From an uncultured Actinomycetes bacterium (GTDB lineage: Bacteria > Actinomycetota > Actinomycetes > S36-B12): 23,716 nucleotides of DNA. Numbering within the stretch: position 1 is the first letter of the stretch; the number at the start of each line of letters is the position of its first letter. The translations under genes and the position numbers were made by a program. The DNA lies in contig CALGTB010000189.1 of the NCBI GenBank assembly GCA_937902285.1, forward strand, positions 1 to 23,716, in the 5' to 3' direction. Positions 15,426 through 21,963 of this stretch are shown one piece after another. The notes below the pieces were generated by a model. The model had not been told where the DNA came from. It made no database searches and saw nothing but the letters and a program-made list of their open reading frames with translations.

Positions 15426-15830
15426 ATGGACGCGACACGCCTCGACACGCTCAGCCGTGCCAAGTACATCTCCCTCACCACCTTCCGGGCGGACGGGTCC
15501 GCCGTGCCGACCCCGGTGTGGCTCGTCCGGAGCGGCGACGCCCTGCGGGTGCTGACGGACGCCTCCTCCGGGAAGGTCAGGCGCCTGAAGGCCGACAGTG
15601 CTGTCCTCGTGGCCCCGTGCGACATGCGCGGGCGGGTCAAGCCCGGCGTCGTGCCGGTCCCGGCCCGGGCCACCCTCCAGGACGAGGCCGAGACGGCCGA
15701 GACGATGGCCCTGATCACCGCGAGGTACGGCCTCATGGGCCGCATCCTCGGCTGGCTCAACGCACGCAGGGCGCGCAAGGCGGCTGGCGGCACGCTTCAG
15801 CACGTCGGCCTGACCATCACGCTCGCATGA
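15426..15830 (+). CDS. PPOX-class (probably F420-dependent, Rv2061c-like) protein
   Basis: Small split-barrel flavin/deazaflavin-binding fold protein, 134 aa. Characteristic pattern: LSRAKYISLTTFRADGSAVP, then TPVWLV, LRVLTDASSGKVRRLKADS, and VLVAPCDMRGRVKPG, which I recognise as the PPOX-class F420-dependent subgroup (FDOR-B). Substrate and reaction are unknown; a few members bind F420 or other cofactors without known catalysis. ATG at 15426, 6 nt after TAGATA, so probably leaderless. Its stop overlaps the next start (ATGA), making a two-gene operon with the serine hydrolase. Likely repressed by the divergent PadR protein. Confidence 0.85.
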   Translation: MDATRLDTLSRAKYISLTTFRADGSAVPTPVWLVRSGDALRVLTDASSGKVRRLKADSAVLVAPCDMRGRVKPGVVPVPARATLQDEAETAETMALITARYGLMGRILGWLNARRARKAAGGTLQHVGLTITLA

Positions 15831-16867
15831 GCACCGATCGGGTCCTCGCCGCCGTCCGCAAGGCAGCGGACGATCCGCGCACGGGTGAGGTGCTGTGGCG
15901 CGTGCGCGCCGACGACGGCTCCGTCGACGCGACCTTCGGCGACCCGACCCGGCCCTTCTTCCTCGCGAGTGCCACGAAGCTCTACACCGTCACCATCCTG
16001 TGCCAGCTGCGCGCTGAGGGGCGCCTCGACTGGGACGCCCCCGTTGCGCCTCTGGTCCCGCTCCTGGACCTGTCGGGGCTGTCGGTGGCATCCGGTCGCG
16101 ACCGTTCCGCCGAGATGACCGTCCGCGAGGTGATGGCGCACACGGCGGGCCTGGCCGACTACTTCGAGGGGCCTCGGCCCGACGGCCCCTCGACCTTCGA
16201 GCGGCTGCTCGCCGAGGATGCCGCGTGGACGCCTGCGGACGCGATTGCCTGGACTCGGCCGATGAAGCCCGGCACGCCGGGCGTCGGGCTGTACTCCGAC
16301 TCGGGGTTCCAGATCCTGGGGGCGCTGATCGAGGCCGTTGATCAGTCATCCTTCGCCGACTCCGTGCGGCGACGCATCACCGAGCCACTCGGCCTGTCCG
16401 GCACGTACGTGTTCGGCGGGGCCGACATCTCTCGCTACGGCGAGGTGGCCACGATGCTGCGTGGGGCGTCGGCCCTGCGCATCCCGCTGGCCATGTCATC
16501 GGTGCAGGCGGACGGCGGCATCGTCTCGACGCTCGACGATGGGCTCATGTTCCTGACTGCCTTCTTCGACGGCCGCCTCTTCCCCGCGCCCCTGCTGGAC
16601 GAGCTCATGACCGACTGGCATCCGGTGTTCTTCCCGCTCGAGTACGGCACGGGCATCATGCGGTTCCGGGTGCGGTGGTACTTCTCGCCGCTGCGACGGA
16701 TCCCGCCCTTCGTCGGGCACTCGGGGGCATCAGGGGTCGTCATGTTCCGGTGCCCGGACCTGGGAATGACCGTGGTCGGCACGGTCAACCAGGTCAGCCG
16801 CCGATCGCTGCCCTATCAGCTGATGGTGCGGTCGGCTCTTGCGGCGGGGCGCAGCGACCGGCGATGA
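15827..16867 (+). CDS. Beta-lactamase-family (class C / DD-peptidase-like) serine hydrolase
   Basis: Serine hydrolase of the beta-lactamase/PBP4*/esterase fold, 346 aa. Nucleophile motif S48-A-T-K51 (FLASATKLYTVTILCQL); the second motif is Y156-S-D158 rather than Y-x-N; the third is H298-S-G300 (GHSGASGVVMF), the HxG version common in this family. MTVREVMAHTAGLADYF is the usual lid region. No signal peptide or membrane anchor is visible, so it is probably cytoplasmic and more likely an esterase or peptidase-like enzyme than a resistance lactamase; the substrate is unknown. ATG at 15827 overlaps the PPOX stop by 4 nt. Its 3' end overlaps the convergent small membrane protein gene by 74 nt. Confidence 0.9.
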   Translation: MSTDRVLAAVRKAADDPRTGEVLWRVRADDGSVDATFGDPTRPFFLASATKLYTVTILCQLRAEGRLDWDAPVAPLVPLLDLSGLSVASGRDRSAEMTVREVMAHTAGLADYFEGPRPDGPSTFERLLAEDAAWTPADAIAWTRPMKPGTPGVGLYSDSGFQILGALIEAVDQSSFADSVRRRITEPLGLSGTYVFGGADISRYGEVATMLRGASALRIPLAMSSVQADGGIVSTLDDGLMFLTAFFDGRLFPAPLLDELMTDWHPVFFPLEYGTGIMRFRVRWYFSPLRRIPPFVGHSGASGVVMFRCPDLGMTVVGTVNQVSRRSLPYQLMVRSALAAGRSDRR

Positions 16868-17060
16868 AGTAGGCGACCGGCCCCACGAAGTTCACCGCGA
16901 TCACGACTGCCCACACCGGCTTGGGCCCCCGCACCTGGGGCGCCGGGCGCCGGGCCAGGTCCACCCACGCGGTCACGGCGAGCCCGATCTGCACCGCTGC
17001 CGCACCCGCCACGGCCGCCCTCTGGCCGGGGCTCATCTCGCTCCATCGCATGCGCGCCAT
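16794..17060 (-). CDS. Small membrane protein with PLDc_N domain
   Basis: An 88-aa membrane protein with two hydrophobic segments (RAAVAGAAAVQIGLAVTAWV and VWAVVIAVNFVGPVAYFIAG). The second has the W...N..GP.AYF..GR pattern of the PLDc_N (phospholipase D nuclease N-terminal) family, small two-helix proteins of unknown function in actinobacteria. Start chosen at ATG 17060 because AGGAGG (17067-17072, minus) lies 6 nt upstream; an upstream in-frame start at 17117 has no such support. Its last 74 nt lie antisense to the 3' end of the serine hydrolase gene. Divergent from leuB. Confidence 0.75.
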   Translation of the reverse strand: MARMRWSEMSPGQRAAVAGAAAVQIGLAVTAWVDLARRPAPQVRGPKPVWAVVIAVNFVGPVAYFIAGRCAPPQEPTAPSADRAAIGG

Positions 17061-17120
17061 CGTCTGCCTCCTGGGTCGATTGTGGCCCCATGCCGGTGAT
17101 CGTCGCCATTCCGGCACAAC

Positions 17121-17135
17121 TACTCTTCCCCCATG
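17121..17135 (+). promoter_or_regulatory. leuB promoter -10, leaderless arrangement
   Basis: TACTCT (17121-17126), then TCCCCC (6 nt) and the leuB ATG (17133-17135). No Shine-Dalgarno is present. Confidence 0.6.
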
Positions 17136-18191
17136 TCACGAACCCTGTCACTTGCCCTGATCCCCGGCGACGGCATCGGCACCGAGGTCGTCGCCGAGGC
17201 GATGAAGGTGCTCGCCGCGATCGCCCCGGCCGCCGATCTCGACATCGAGGCCACCGAGTACGACCTCGGCGCGCGTCGCTACAACGAGACCGGCGAGCTA
17301 CTGCCGGATGCCGTCGTCGAGGAGCTGCGGGGCTACGACGCGATCCTGCTCGGAGCCATCGGCGACCCGTCCGTGGCGCCGGGCATCCTCGAGCGGGGAG
17401 TGCTTCTCCCACTGCGGTTCGTCATGGACCACCACGTCAATCTCCGGCCGGTGCGGCTCTACCCGGGCGTTGCCGGACCGCTTGCCGGCAAGGGCCCCGA
17501 GGACATCGACTTCGTCGTCTGCCGCGAGGGGACCGAGGGTCCCTACGTCGGAGCCGGCGGGTCCCTGCGCCGGGGCACCCCCCACGAGGTGGCCACCGAG
17601 GTCAGCATCAACACGGAGTTCGGCGCCGAGCGGATCATCCGCGACGCGTTCGAGCGGGCCACCCGCCGTCGCAACAAGGTGACCCTCGTGCACAAGACGA
17701 ACGTGCTCGTCCACGCGGGCAGCCTGTGGCAGCGCACGTTCGACCTGGTGGCGAAGGAGTACCCGGGTGTCGAGACCGACTACTGCCATGTCGATGCCGC
17801 GTCCATGTACTTCCTGACCAACCCCGAGCGCTTCGACGTGATCGTCACGGACAACCTCTTCGGTGACATCCTGACCGACATCGGCGCGGCGATCGTGGGC
17901 GGAATCGGCCTGGCCGCAAGCGGGAACATCGATCCGTCGCGCACCAACCCGAGCATGTTCGAGCCGGTCCACGGTTCCGCGCCCGACATCGCCGGGCAGG
18001 GGAAGGCCGACCCGACGGCCACGGTGATGTCACTGGCGATGCTGCTCGACCACGTCGGTGAGCCCGAGGCCGCCGGCTGGGTCGAGGCCGCAGTCGCCGC
18101 GGACCTCGCCTCGCGGGGCGACTCCGTGCGCAGCACGGCGCAGATCGGCGACGCGCTGGCGGCAGGAGCCCGGGCGGCAGCTGGCGCCTGA
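17133..18191 (+). CDS. leuB: 3-isopropylmalate dehydrogenase
   Basis: NAD-dependent oxidative decarboxylation of 3-isopropylmalate (leucine pathway); in organisms with CimA it also acts on methylmalate to give 2-oxobutyrate for isoleucine. 352 aa. The N-terminus has LIPGDGIGTEVVAEAM; the mid region VVCREGTEGPYVGAGG; the family signature lies at 240-249 (DNLFGDILTD, with D245 and D249 as the expected Mg2+-side residues); and FEPVHGSAPDIAGQGKADPT carries the NAD-binding segment. ATG 17133 follows a leaderless-type -10. leuC and leuD are not in the window. Followed 49 nt later by ilvE, which has its own -10. Confidence 0.97.
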   Translation: MSRTLSLALIPGDGIGTEVVAEAMKVLAAIAPAADLDIEATEYDLGARRYNETGELLPDAVVEELRGYDAILLGAIGDPSVAPGILERGVLLPLRFVMDHHVNLRPVRLYPGVAGPLAGKGPEDIDFVVCREGTEGPYVGAGGSLRRGTPHEVATEVSINTEFGAERIIRDAFERATRRRNKVTLVHKTNVLVHAGSLWQRTFDLVAKEYPGVETDYCHVDAASMYFLTNPERFDVIVTDNLFGDILTDIGAAIVGGIGLAASGNIDPSRTNPSMFEPVHGSAPDIAGQGKADPTATVMSLAMLLDHVGEPEAAGWVEAAVAADLASRGDSVRSTAQIGDALAAGARAAAGA

Positions 18192-18213
18192 CGGACCGGG
18201 TCTCTCGCCCGCC

Positions 18214-18229
18214 ACCGCCTCGGGGCGGT
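18214..18229 (+). terminator. Small hairpin between leuB and ilvE
   Basis: ACCGCC-TCGG-GGCGGT, a perfect 6-bp stem with a stable UNCG-type tetraloop. No U-tract. Its last base is the first base of the ilvE -10, so it may be the end of the leuB transcript or a symmetric protein-binding site; sequence alone cannot tell. Confidence 0.35.
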
Positions 18230-18243
18230 AGCGTCTGCCCATG
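18229..18243 (+). promoter_or_regulatory. ilvE promoter -10, leaderless arrangement
   Basis: TAGCGT (18229-18234), CTGCCC (6 nt), then ATG (18241-18243). No Shine-Dalgarno precedes the start codon. Confidence 0.6.
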
Positions 18244-19362
18244 ACGACCATGGAGACCGGCACCGCCCTGTGGCCCATCGCGCTCAGCCCGTCCGACCAT
18301 CCGGTCGACGCGGCCCAGCGCGAGGCCGTACTGGCGGATCCGGGCTTCGGGCGGCACGTCACCGACAACCTCGTGCGGGCCACGTGGACCGAGGGCGAGG
18401 GATGGCACGACGCGCGGCTCGAGGCCTACGGCCCGATCATGATGGACCCGGCGACGAGCGTCCTCCACTACGGCCAGGCGATCTTCGAGGGACTCAAGGC
18501 CTACCGGCACGCGGACGGCACGATCCGCACGTTCCGGCCGGCCCAGAACGCGGCGCGCTTCGCCAACTCGGCCCGTCGCCTGGCGATGGCCGAGCTCCCC
18601 GACGAGCTGTTCATCGGGTCGATCGAGGCCCTCGTGCGTCAGGACCGTGACTGGGTCCCCTCCGGGCAGGAGAAGTCCCTGTACCTGCGGCCCTTCATGA
18701 TCTCGACGGAGATCGGCCTGGGCGTCCGTCCCGCGAACAGCTACGAGTACCTGCTCATCGCCTCGCCGGCGGGCGCCTACTTCCCGCGGGGACTCAAGCC
18801 GGTCAGCGTGTGGGTGTCGGACGACTACGTGCGTGCCGCCCCGGGCGGCACGGGCGAGGCCAAGTGCGCCGGCAACTACGCGGCGTCGCTCATCGCCCAG
18901 GCCGAGGCATCCCACCACGGGTGCGACCAGGTGGTCTGGCTCGACGCCGTGGAGCGCCGCTGGATCGAGGAGATGGGCGGGATGAACCTGTACTTCGTCC
19001 TCGGCTCGGGCGACTCCGCGCGCCTGGTCACGCCGGAGCTGACGGGTACCCTCCTGCCCGGAATCACCCGCAGCAGCCTCCTCCAGGTCGCCTCCGACCT
19101 CGGGATCCGCGCCGACGAGGCCCGGATCAGCGTCGACGACTGGCGCGACGGCTGCGCGAGCGGCGAGATCACCGAGACGTTCGCGTGCGGCACCGCCGCG
19201 GTCATCACGCCCGTGGGCGAGGTGAAGTCGCGCACGAGCGGAGCCTGGTCGGTGGGCGAGGGCGGCACCGGCCCGGTGACCACGCGGCTCCGGCAGGCGC
19301 TCCTCGACATCCAGACCGGTGAGGCGCCCGACACGCACAACTGGATGCACACGATCTGCTGA
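18241..19362 (+). CDS. ilvE: Branched-chain amino acid aminotransferase
   Basis: PLP-dependent class IV transaminase performing the last step of Val, Leu and Ile synthesis with glutamate as amino donor. 373 aa, the longer (type II) BCAT as in mycobacteria. Seen: LHYGQAIFEGLKAYR, YLRPFMISTEIGLGVRP, catalytic K208 in GEAKCAGNYAASL, the class IV segment DAVERRWIEEMGGMNLYFVL, and ETFACGTAAVITPVGEV. ATG 18241 sits 6 nt after the -10. Its position between leuB and the citramalate synthase fits its shared role. A 14-nt palindrome begins in the stop codon (ACCGCTGCAGCGGT, 19362-19375), a weak terminator candidate. Confidence 0.97.
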   Translation: MTTMETGTALWPIALSPSDHPVDAAQREAVLADPGFGRHVTDNLVRATWTEGEGWHDARLEAYGPIMMDPATSVLHYGQAIFEGLKAYRHADGTIRTFRPAQNAARFANSARRLAMAELPDELFIGSIEALVRQDRDWVPSGQEKSLYLRPFMISTEIGLGVRPANSYEYLLIASPAGAYFPRGLKPVSVWVSDDYVRAAPGGTGEAKCAGNYAASLIAQAEASHHGCDQVVWLDAVERRWIEEMGGMNLYFVLGSGDSARLVTPELTGTLLPGITRSSLLQVASDLGIRADEARISVDDWRDGCASGEITETFACGTAAVITPVGEVKSRTSGAWSVGEGGTGPVTTRLRQALLDIQTGEAPDTHNWMHTIC

Positions 19363-19446
19363 CCGCTGCAGCGGTGGCAACGCCCAGCACCCCACCCCGA
19401 TGCCTCGTCACCTGTGGTCGAAGAATGCCCTCGGAAGCAGCCACGG

Positions 19447-19475
19447 CTGACGACGCATCGGTGGTGTGGCACACT
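19447..19475 (+). promoter_or_regulatory. Promoter of the cimA leader
   Basis: CTGACG (19447-19452), a 17-nt spacer and CACACT (19470-19475), followed by 6 nt and the leader-peptide GTG at 19482. The -35 matches TTGACA at four of six positions. The leader ORF would be translated from the first base of the RNA. Confidence 0.55.
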
Positions 19476-19481
19476 TGGCGC

Positions 19482-19511
19482 GTGCTCAGCACCGCCATCA
19501 TCATTGAGTAG
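19482..19511 (+). CDS. Leader peptide with three consecutive Ile codons, upstream of cimA
   Basis: GTG CTC AGC ACC GCC ATC ATC ATT GAG TAG encodes MLSTAIIIE (9 aa), too short for ordinary gene finding. The Ile run is at 19497-19505. It is followed at once by a perfect hairpin and an intrinsic terminator and then by the citramalate synthase gene, the architecture of a ribosome-mediated attenuator sensing charged tRNA-Ile. The GTG lies 6 nt after a -10-like hexamer, so it would be a leaderless start. The peptide is expected to matter only through being translated. Confidence 0.75.
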   Translation: MLSTAIIIE

Positions 19512-19535
19512 CGCGTCGACGACCCGTCGACGCGC
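19511..19535 (+). promoter_or_regulatory. Perfect hairpin directly after the Ile leader ORF
   Basis: GCGCGTCGACG (19511-19521), loop ACC, CGTCGACGCGC (19525-19535): 11 bp, no mismatches. The 5' arm starts on the last base of the leader stop codon. A ribosome finishing the leader would cover this arm; one stalled on the first Ile codon would just leave it free. It abuts the terminator with no spacer. Confidence 0.7.
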
Positions 19536-19563
19536 AGCCCTTCGCACCCGCGGGGGGCTTTTT
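19536..19563 (+). terminator. Intrinsic terminator (attenuator) before cimA
   Basis: AGCCCTTCGC (19536-19545), loop ACCC, GCGGGGGGCT (19550-19559): a 10-bp stem including two G-U pairs, followed by a run of T (19559-19563). It is the clearest U-tract terminator in the window and stands between the Ile leader ORF and cimA, about 40 nt before the cimA start, so it is placed to end transcription conditionally. Confidence 0.8.
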
Positions 19564-19604
19564 CGTTGGCGGGCCCGAGATGCTCTGAACGTAAGGATGC
19601 CGCC

Positions 19605-21179
19605 ATGCCTCGCCCCGACGCCTTCCACGTCTACGACACGACCCTGCGCGACGGGGCCCAGCGCGAGGGCATCTCGTACTCGGTCGCCGACAAGCTGGCG
19701 GTCGCCCGGCTGCTCGACGACTACGGGGTCGGCTTCATCGAGGGGGGCTGGCCGGGGGCCATGCCCAAGGACACCGAGTTCTTCCAGCGCGCCCGGACCG
19801 AGCTGACGCTGCGCAACGCCGAGCTGGTCGCGTTCGGGGCCACCCGCAAGGCGGGCGTGAAGGTGCATGAGGACCTGCAGGTGCGCGGCCTGCTCGACTC
19901 GCACGCACCCGTCGTGACCCTGGTGGCCAAGTCTGACGTGCGCCACGTGGTGGAGGCGCTGCGGACGACCCTCGACGAGAACCTCGCCATGGTGACCGAC
20001 ACCGTCGCCTTCCTCGTCGGCGAGGGCCGGCGCGTGTTCGTCGACATGGAGCACTTCTTCGACGGGTATGCGCACGATCGCGACTACGGCGTGCGCCTGC
20101 TGGTCGCGGCCGCCGAGGCGGGCGCCTCCGTCGGCGTCCTGTGCGACACGAACGGCGGGATGCTCCCGCACGGGATGTTCGAGACGGTCACGGACGTGCG
20201 GGAGAGGTCCGGGGTGCGCCTGGGCATCCACTGCCAGGACGACACGGGCTGCGCGATCGCCAACTCGGTGTCCGCGGTCGAGGCCGGCGTCACGCATGTC
20301 CAGTGCACCGCCAACGGCTACGGCGAGCGCACGGGCAACGCCGACCTGTTCGTCGTCGTGCCCAACCTCCAGCTCAAGCTCGGGATCGACTGCCTGCCGG
20401 AGGGCCGCCTGGCCGATACCGTCCGCGTGTCGCATGCGATCGCGGAGATCGCCAACATCGCCCCGAACACCCACCAGCCCTACGCCGGCTGGGCCTCGTT
20501 CGCGCACAAGGCCGGGCTCCACGCCAGCGCCCTCAAGGTGAACGCGGACCTCTACAACCACATCGACCCGGCGATCGTTGGCAACGAGCAGAACGTGCTG
20601 GTGACGGAGATGGCAGGCCGGGCCTCGATCGAGCTCAAGGGACTTGAGCTCGGGTACGACCTGTCGGACAGCCCGGCGATCGTGACCCGCGTCGTCGAGC
20701 AGGTGAAGGAGCTCGAGTCGCAGGGCTGGAGCTTCGAGGCGGCGGACGCCTCGTTCGAGCTCCTCATCCTCGACAGCCAGGGCACCGAGGTCTCGTTCGA
20801 GGTCGAGTCGTGGCGGACCATCGTCGAGCAGGATGCCGAGGGCACCGTGCGCACGGAGGCCACGGTCAAGATCCACATCGACGGCGAGCGCATCATCTCC
20901 ACGGCCGAGGGAAACGGACCGGTCAACGCCCTCGACCGGGCCATGCGGCGGGCGATCGTGCAGGCCTACCCGGACCTCGACACCCTTCGCCTCGTCGACT
21001 ACAAGGTGCGCATCCTCGATGAGAAGGGCGGCACCGGGGCGAAGACGCGCGTGCTCATCGGCACCACGGACGGCCAGGACTCGTGGAGCACCGTCGGGGT
21101 CCACGAGAACGTCATCGCGGCCTCCTGGCGGGCGCTCGAGGACGCCGTCAAGTTCGGGCTGCTCCGGCGGGGACAGTAG
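19605..21179 (+). CDS. cimA: (R)-citramalate synthase (LeuA-family paralogue)
   Basis: Condenses acetyl-CoA and pyruvate to citramalate, giving threonine-independent isoleucine synthesis. 524 aa, usual for the CimA/LeuA-related group. Barrel start VYDTTLRDGAQREGISYSV (R15, D16), then IEGGWPGAMPKDTEFF, GYGERTGN (N245), THQPYAGWASFAHKAGLHAS, and a C-terminal LeuA dimer domain (AEGNGPVNALDRAMRRAI ... VGVHENVIAASW). The HxH metal motif reads H209-C-Q211 (GIHCQDDTG), so the second His is Gln. Start ATG 19605 with AAGGA 7 nt upstream; the frame is open to 19566 but that would overlap the terminator. The Ile-coded leader supports the isoleucine role over a second LeuA. Confidence 0.9.
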   Translation: MPRPDAFHVYDTTLRDGAQREGISYSVADKLAVARLLDDYGVGFIEGGWPGAMPKDTEFFQRARTELTLRNAELVAFGATRKAGVKVHEDLQVRGLLDSHAPVVTLVAKSDVRHVVEALRTTLDENLAMVTDTVAFLVGEGRRVFVDMEHFFDGYAHDRDYGVRLLVAAAEAGASVGVLCDTNGGMLPHGMFETVTDVRERSGVRLGIHCQDDTGCAIANSVSAVEAGVTHVQCTANGYGERTGNADLFVVVPNLQLKLGIDCLPEGRLADTVRVSHAIAEIANIAPNTHQPYAGWASFAHKAGLHASALKVNADLYNHIDPAIVGNEQNVLVTEMAGRASIELKGLELGYDLSDSPAIVTRVVEQVKELESQGWSFEAADASFELLILDSQGTEVSFEVESWRTIVEQDAEGTVRTEATVKIHIDGERIISTAEGNGPVNALDRAMRRAIVQAYPDLDTLRLVDYKVRILDEKGGTGAKTRVLIGTTDGQDSWSTVGVHENVIAASWRALEDAVKFGLLRRGQ

Positions 21180-21189
21180 GAGCGGTCGA

Positions 21190-21204
21190 TAGGGTCCTGT
21201 CGTG
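21190..21204 (+). promoter_or_regulatory. FAH-gltX promoter -10, leaderless arrangement
   Basis: TAGGGT (21190-21195), CCTGTC (6 nt), then GTG (21202-21204). It is only 10 nt past the cimA stop and would drive the FAH and gltX genes independently of the cimA attenuator. Confidence 0.55.
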
Positions 21205-21963
21205 CGCGTATGCCGAGTCTCCGTCGACGATGAGCTCTTCTTCGGCGTCATCGAGAATGATGCCGTAGCCCTCCTGACAGGCCATCCCTTCGGGGACTTC
21301 GCGCCGGAGGGTCGCGTGCTGCGGCTCTCCGACGTGCGCCTCGTCGCCCCGGTGCTGCCCAGCAAGGTGATCGCGGTCGGACGCAACTACGCCGAGCACG
21401 CCCGCGAGATGGGTGCCGCCGTCCCGGCGGCGCCGCTCATCTTCCTCAAGCCCAGCACGTCGGTCATCGGGCCCGGCGAGCCGATCGCCCTGCCCTGGCA
21501 GTCCGAGCAGGTCGAGCACGAGGCCGAGCTGGCGGTCGTCATCGGGAGGCTCTGCCGCGATGTCCCGGAGGAGCGGGTCCCCGAGGTGGTGTTCGGCTAC
21601 ACCTGCGCCAACGACGTCACCGCGCGCGACCTGCAGGCCTCGGACGGCCAGTGGGGGAGGGCGAAGGGCTTCGACACGTTCTGCCCTCTCGGGCCCTGGA
21701 TCGAGACCGACCTCGACATCGACGACGCGGGAGTCGCATGCGTGGTCAACGGGCAGCAGCGGCAGTCCGGTTCCACGGCGGACATGGTGCGCGACGTCGC
21801 CGAGCTCGTGTCGTGGATCAGCTCCGTGATGACGCTGCTCCCCGGCGATGTCATCCTCACGGGGACGCCGGCCGGGGTGGGTCCGCTGGTGGCGGGCGAC
21901 GAGGTTTCCGTGTCGATCGACGGTATCGGCACCCTGACGAATCCGGTGGTCGATCGTGACTGA
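21202..21963 (+). CDS. Fumarylacetoacetate hydrolase (FAH)-family protein
   Basis: Metal-dependent FAH-fold enzyme, 253 aa. Members hydrolyse or decarboxylate 2-oxo/acylpyruvate-type compounds; the exact substrate is not readable here. The short N-terminal domain is followed by VIAVGRNYAEHAREMG, PLIFLKPSTSVIGPGEPI, the metal ligands E107 and E109 (EHEAELAVVIG) and D138 (NDVTARDLQ), QWGRAKGFDTFCPLGPWI, and GDVILTGTPAGVGPL, the standard FAH order. A FAH gene directly upstream of gltX is, from memory, also found in mycobacteria (Rv2993c), so it may process a housekeeping damage product such as acylpyruvates or oxaloacetate; that is inference. Overlaps gltX by 8 nt. Confidence 0.93.
   Translation: MRVCRVSVDDELFFGVIENDAVALLTGHPFGDFAPEGRVLRLSDVRLVAPVLPSKVIAVGRNYAEHAREMGAAVPAAPLIFLKPSTSVIGPGEPIALPWQSEQVEHEAELAVVIGRLCRDVPEERVPEVVFGYTCANDVTARDLQASDGQWGRAKGFDTFCPLGPWIETDLDIDDAGVACVVNGQQRQSGSTADMVRDVAELVSWISSVMTLLPGDVILTGTPAGVGPLVAGDEVSVSIDGIGTLTNPVVDRD

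Noticed and set aside
15394..15438. Longer padR start at GTG 15438
   Set aside because: It would put the palindrome and both promoters within the coding region and overlap the PPOX start; the PadR domain begins right after ATG 15396, which has a -10 at 6 nt.
19566..19604. N-terminal extension of CimA to an upstream ATG
   Set aside because: The extra residues start right at the terminator U-tract region and lack a ribosome-binding site, whereas ATG 19605 has AAGGA at 7 nt and begins the conserved domain.
18876..21386. An 836-codon minus-strand open frame over ilvE and cimA
   Set aside because: Shadow of strongly coding plus-strand genes; no recognisable domain and low-complexity composition.
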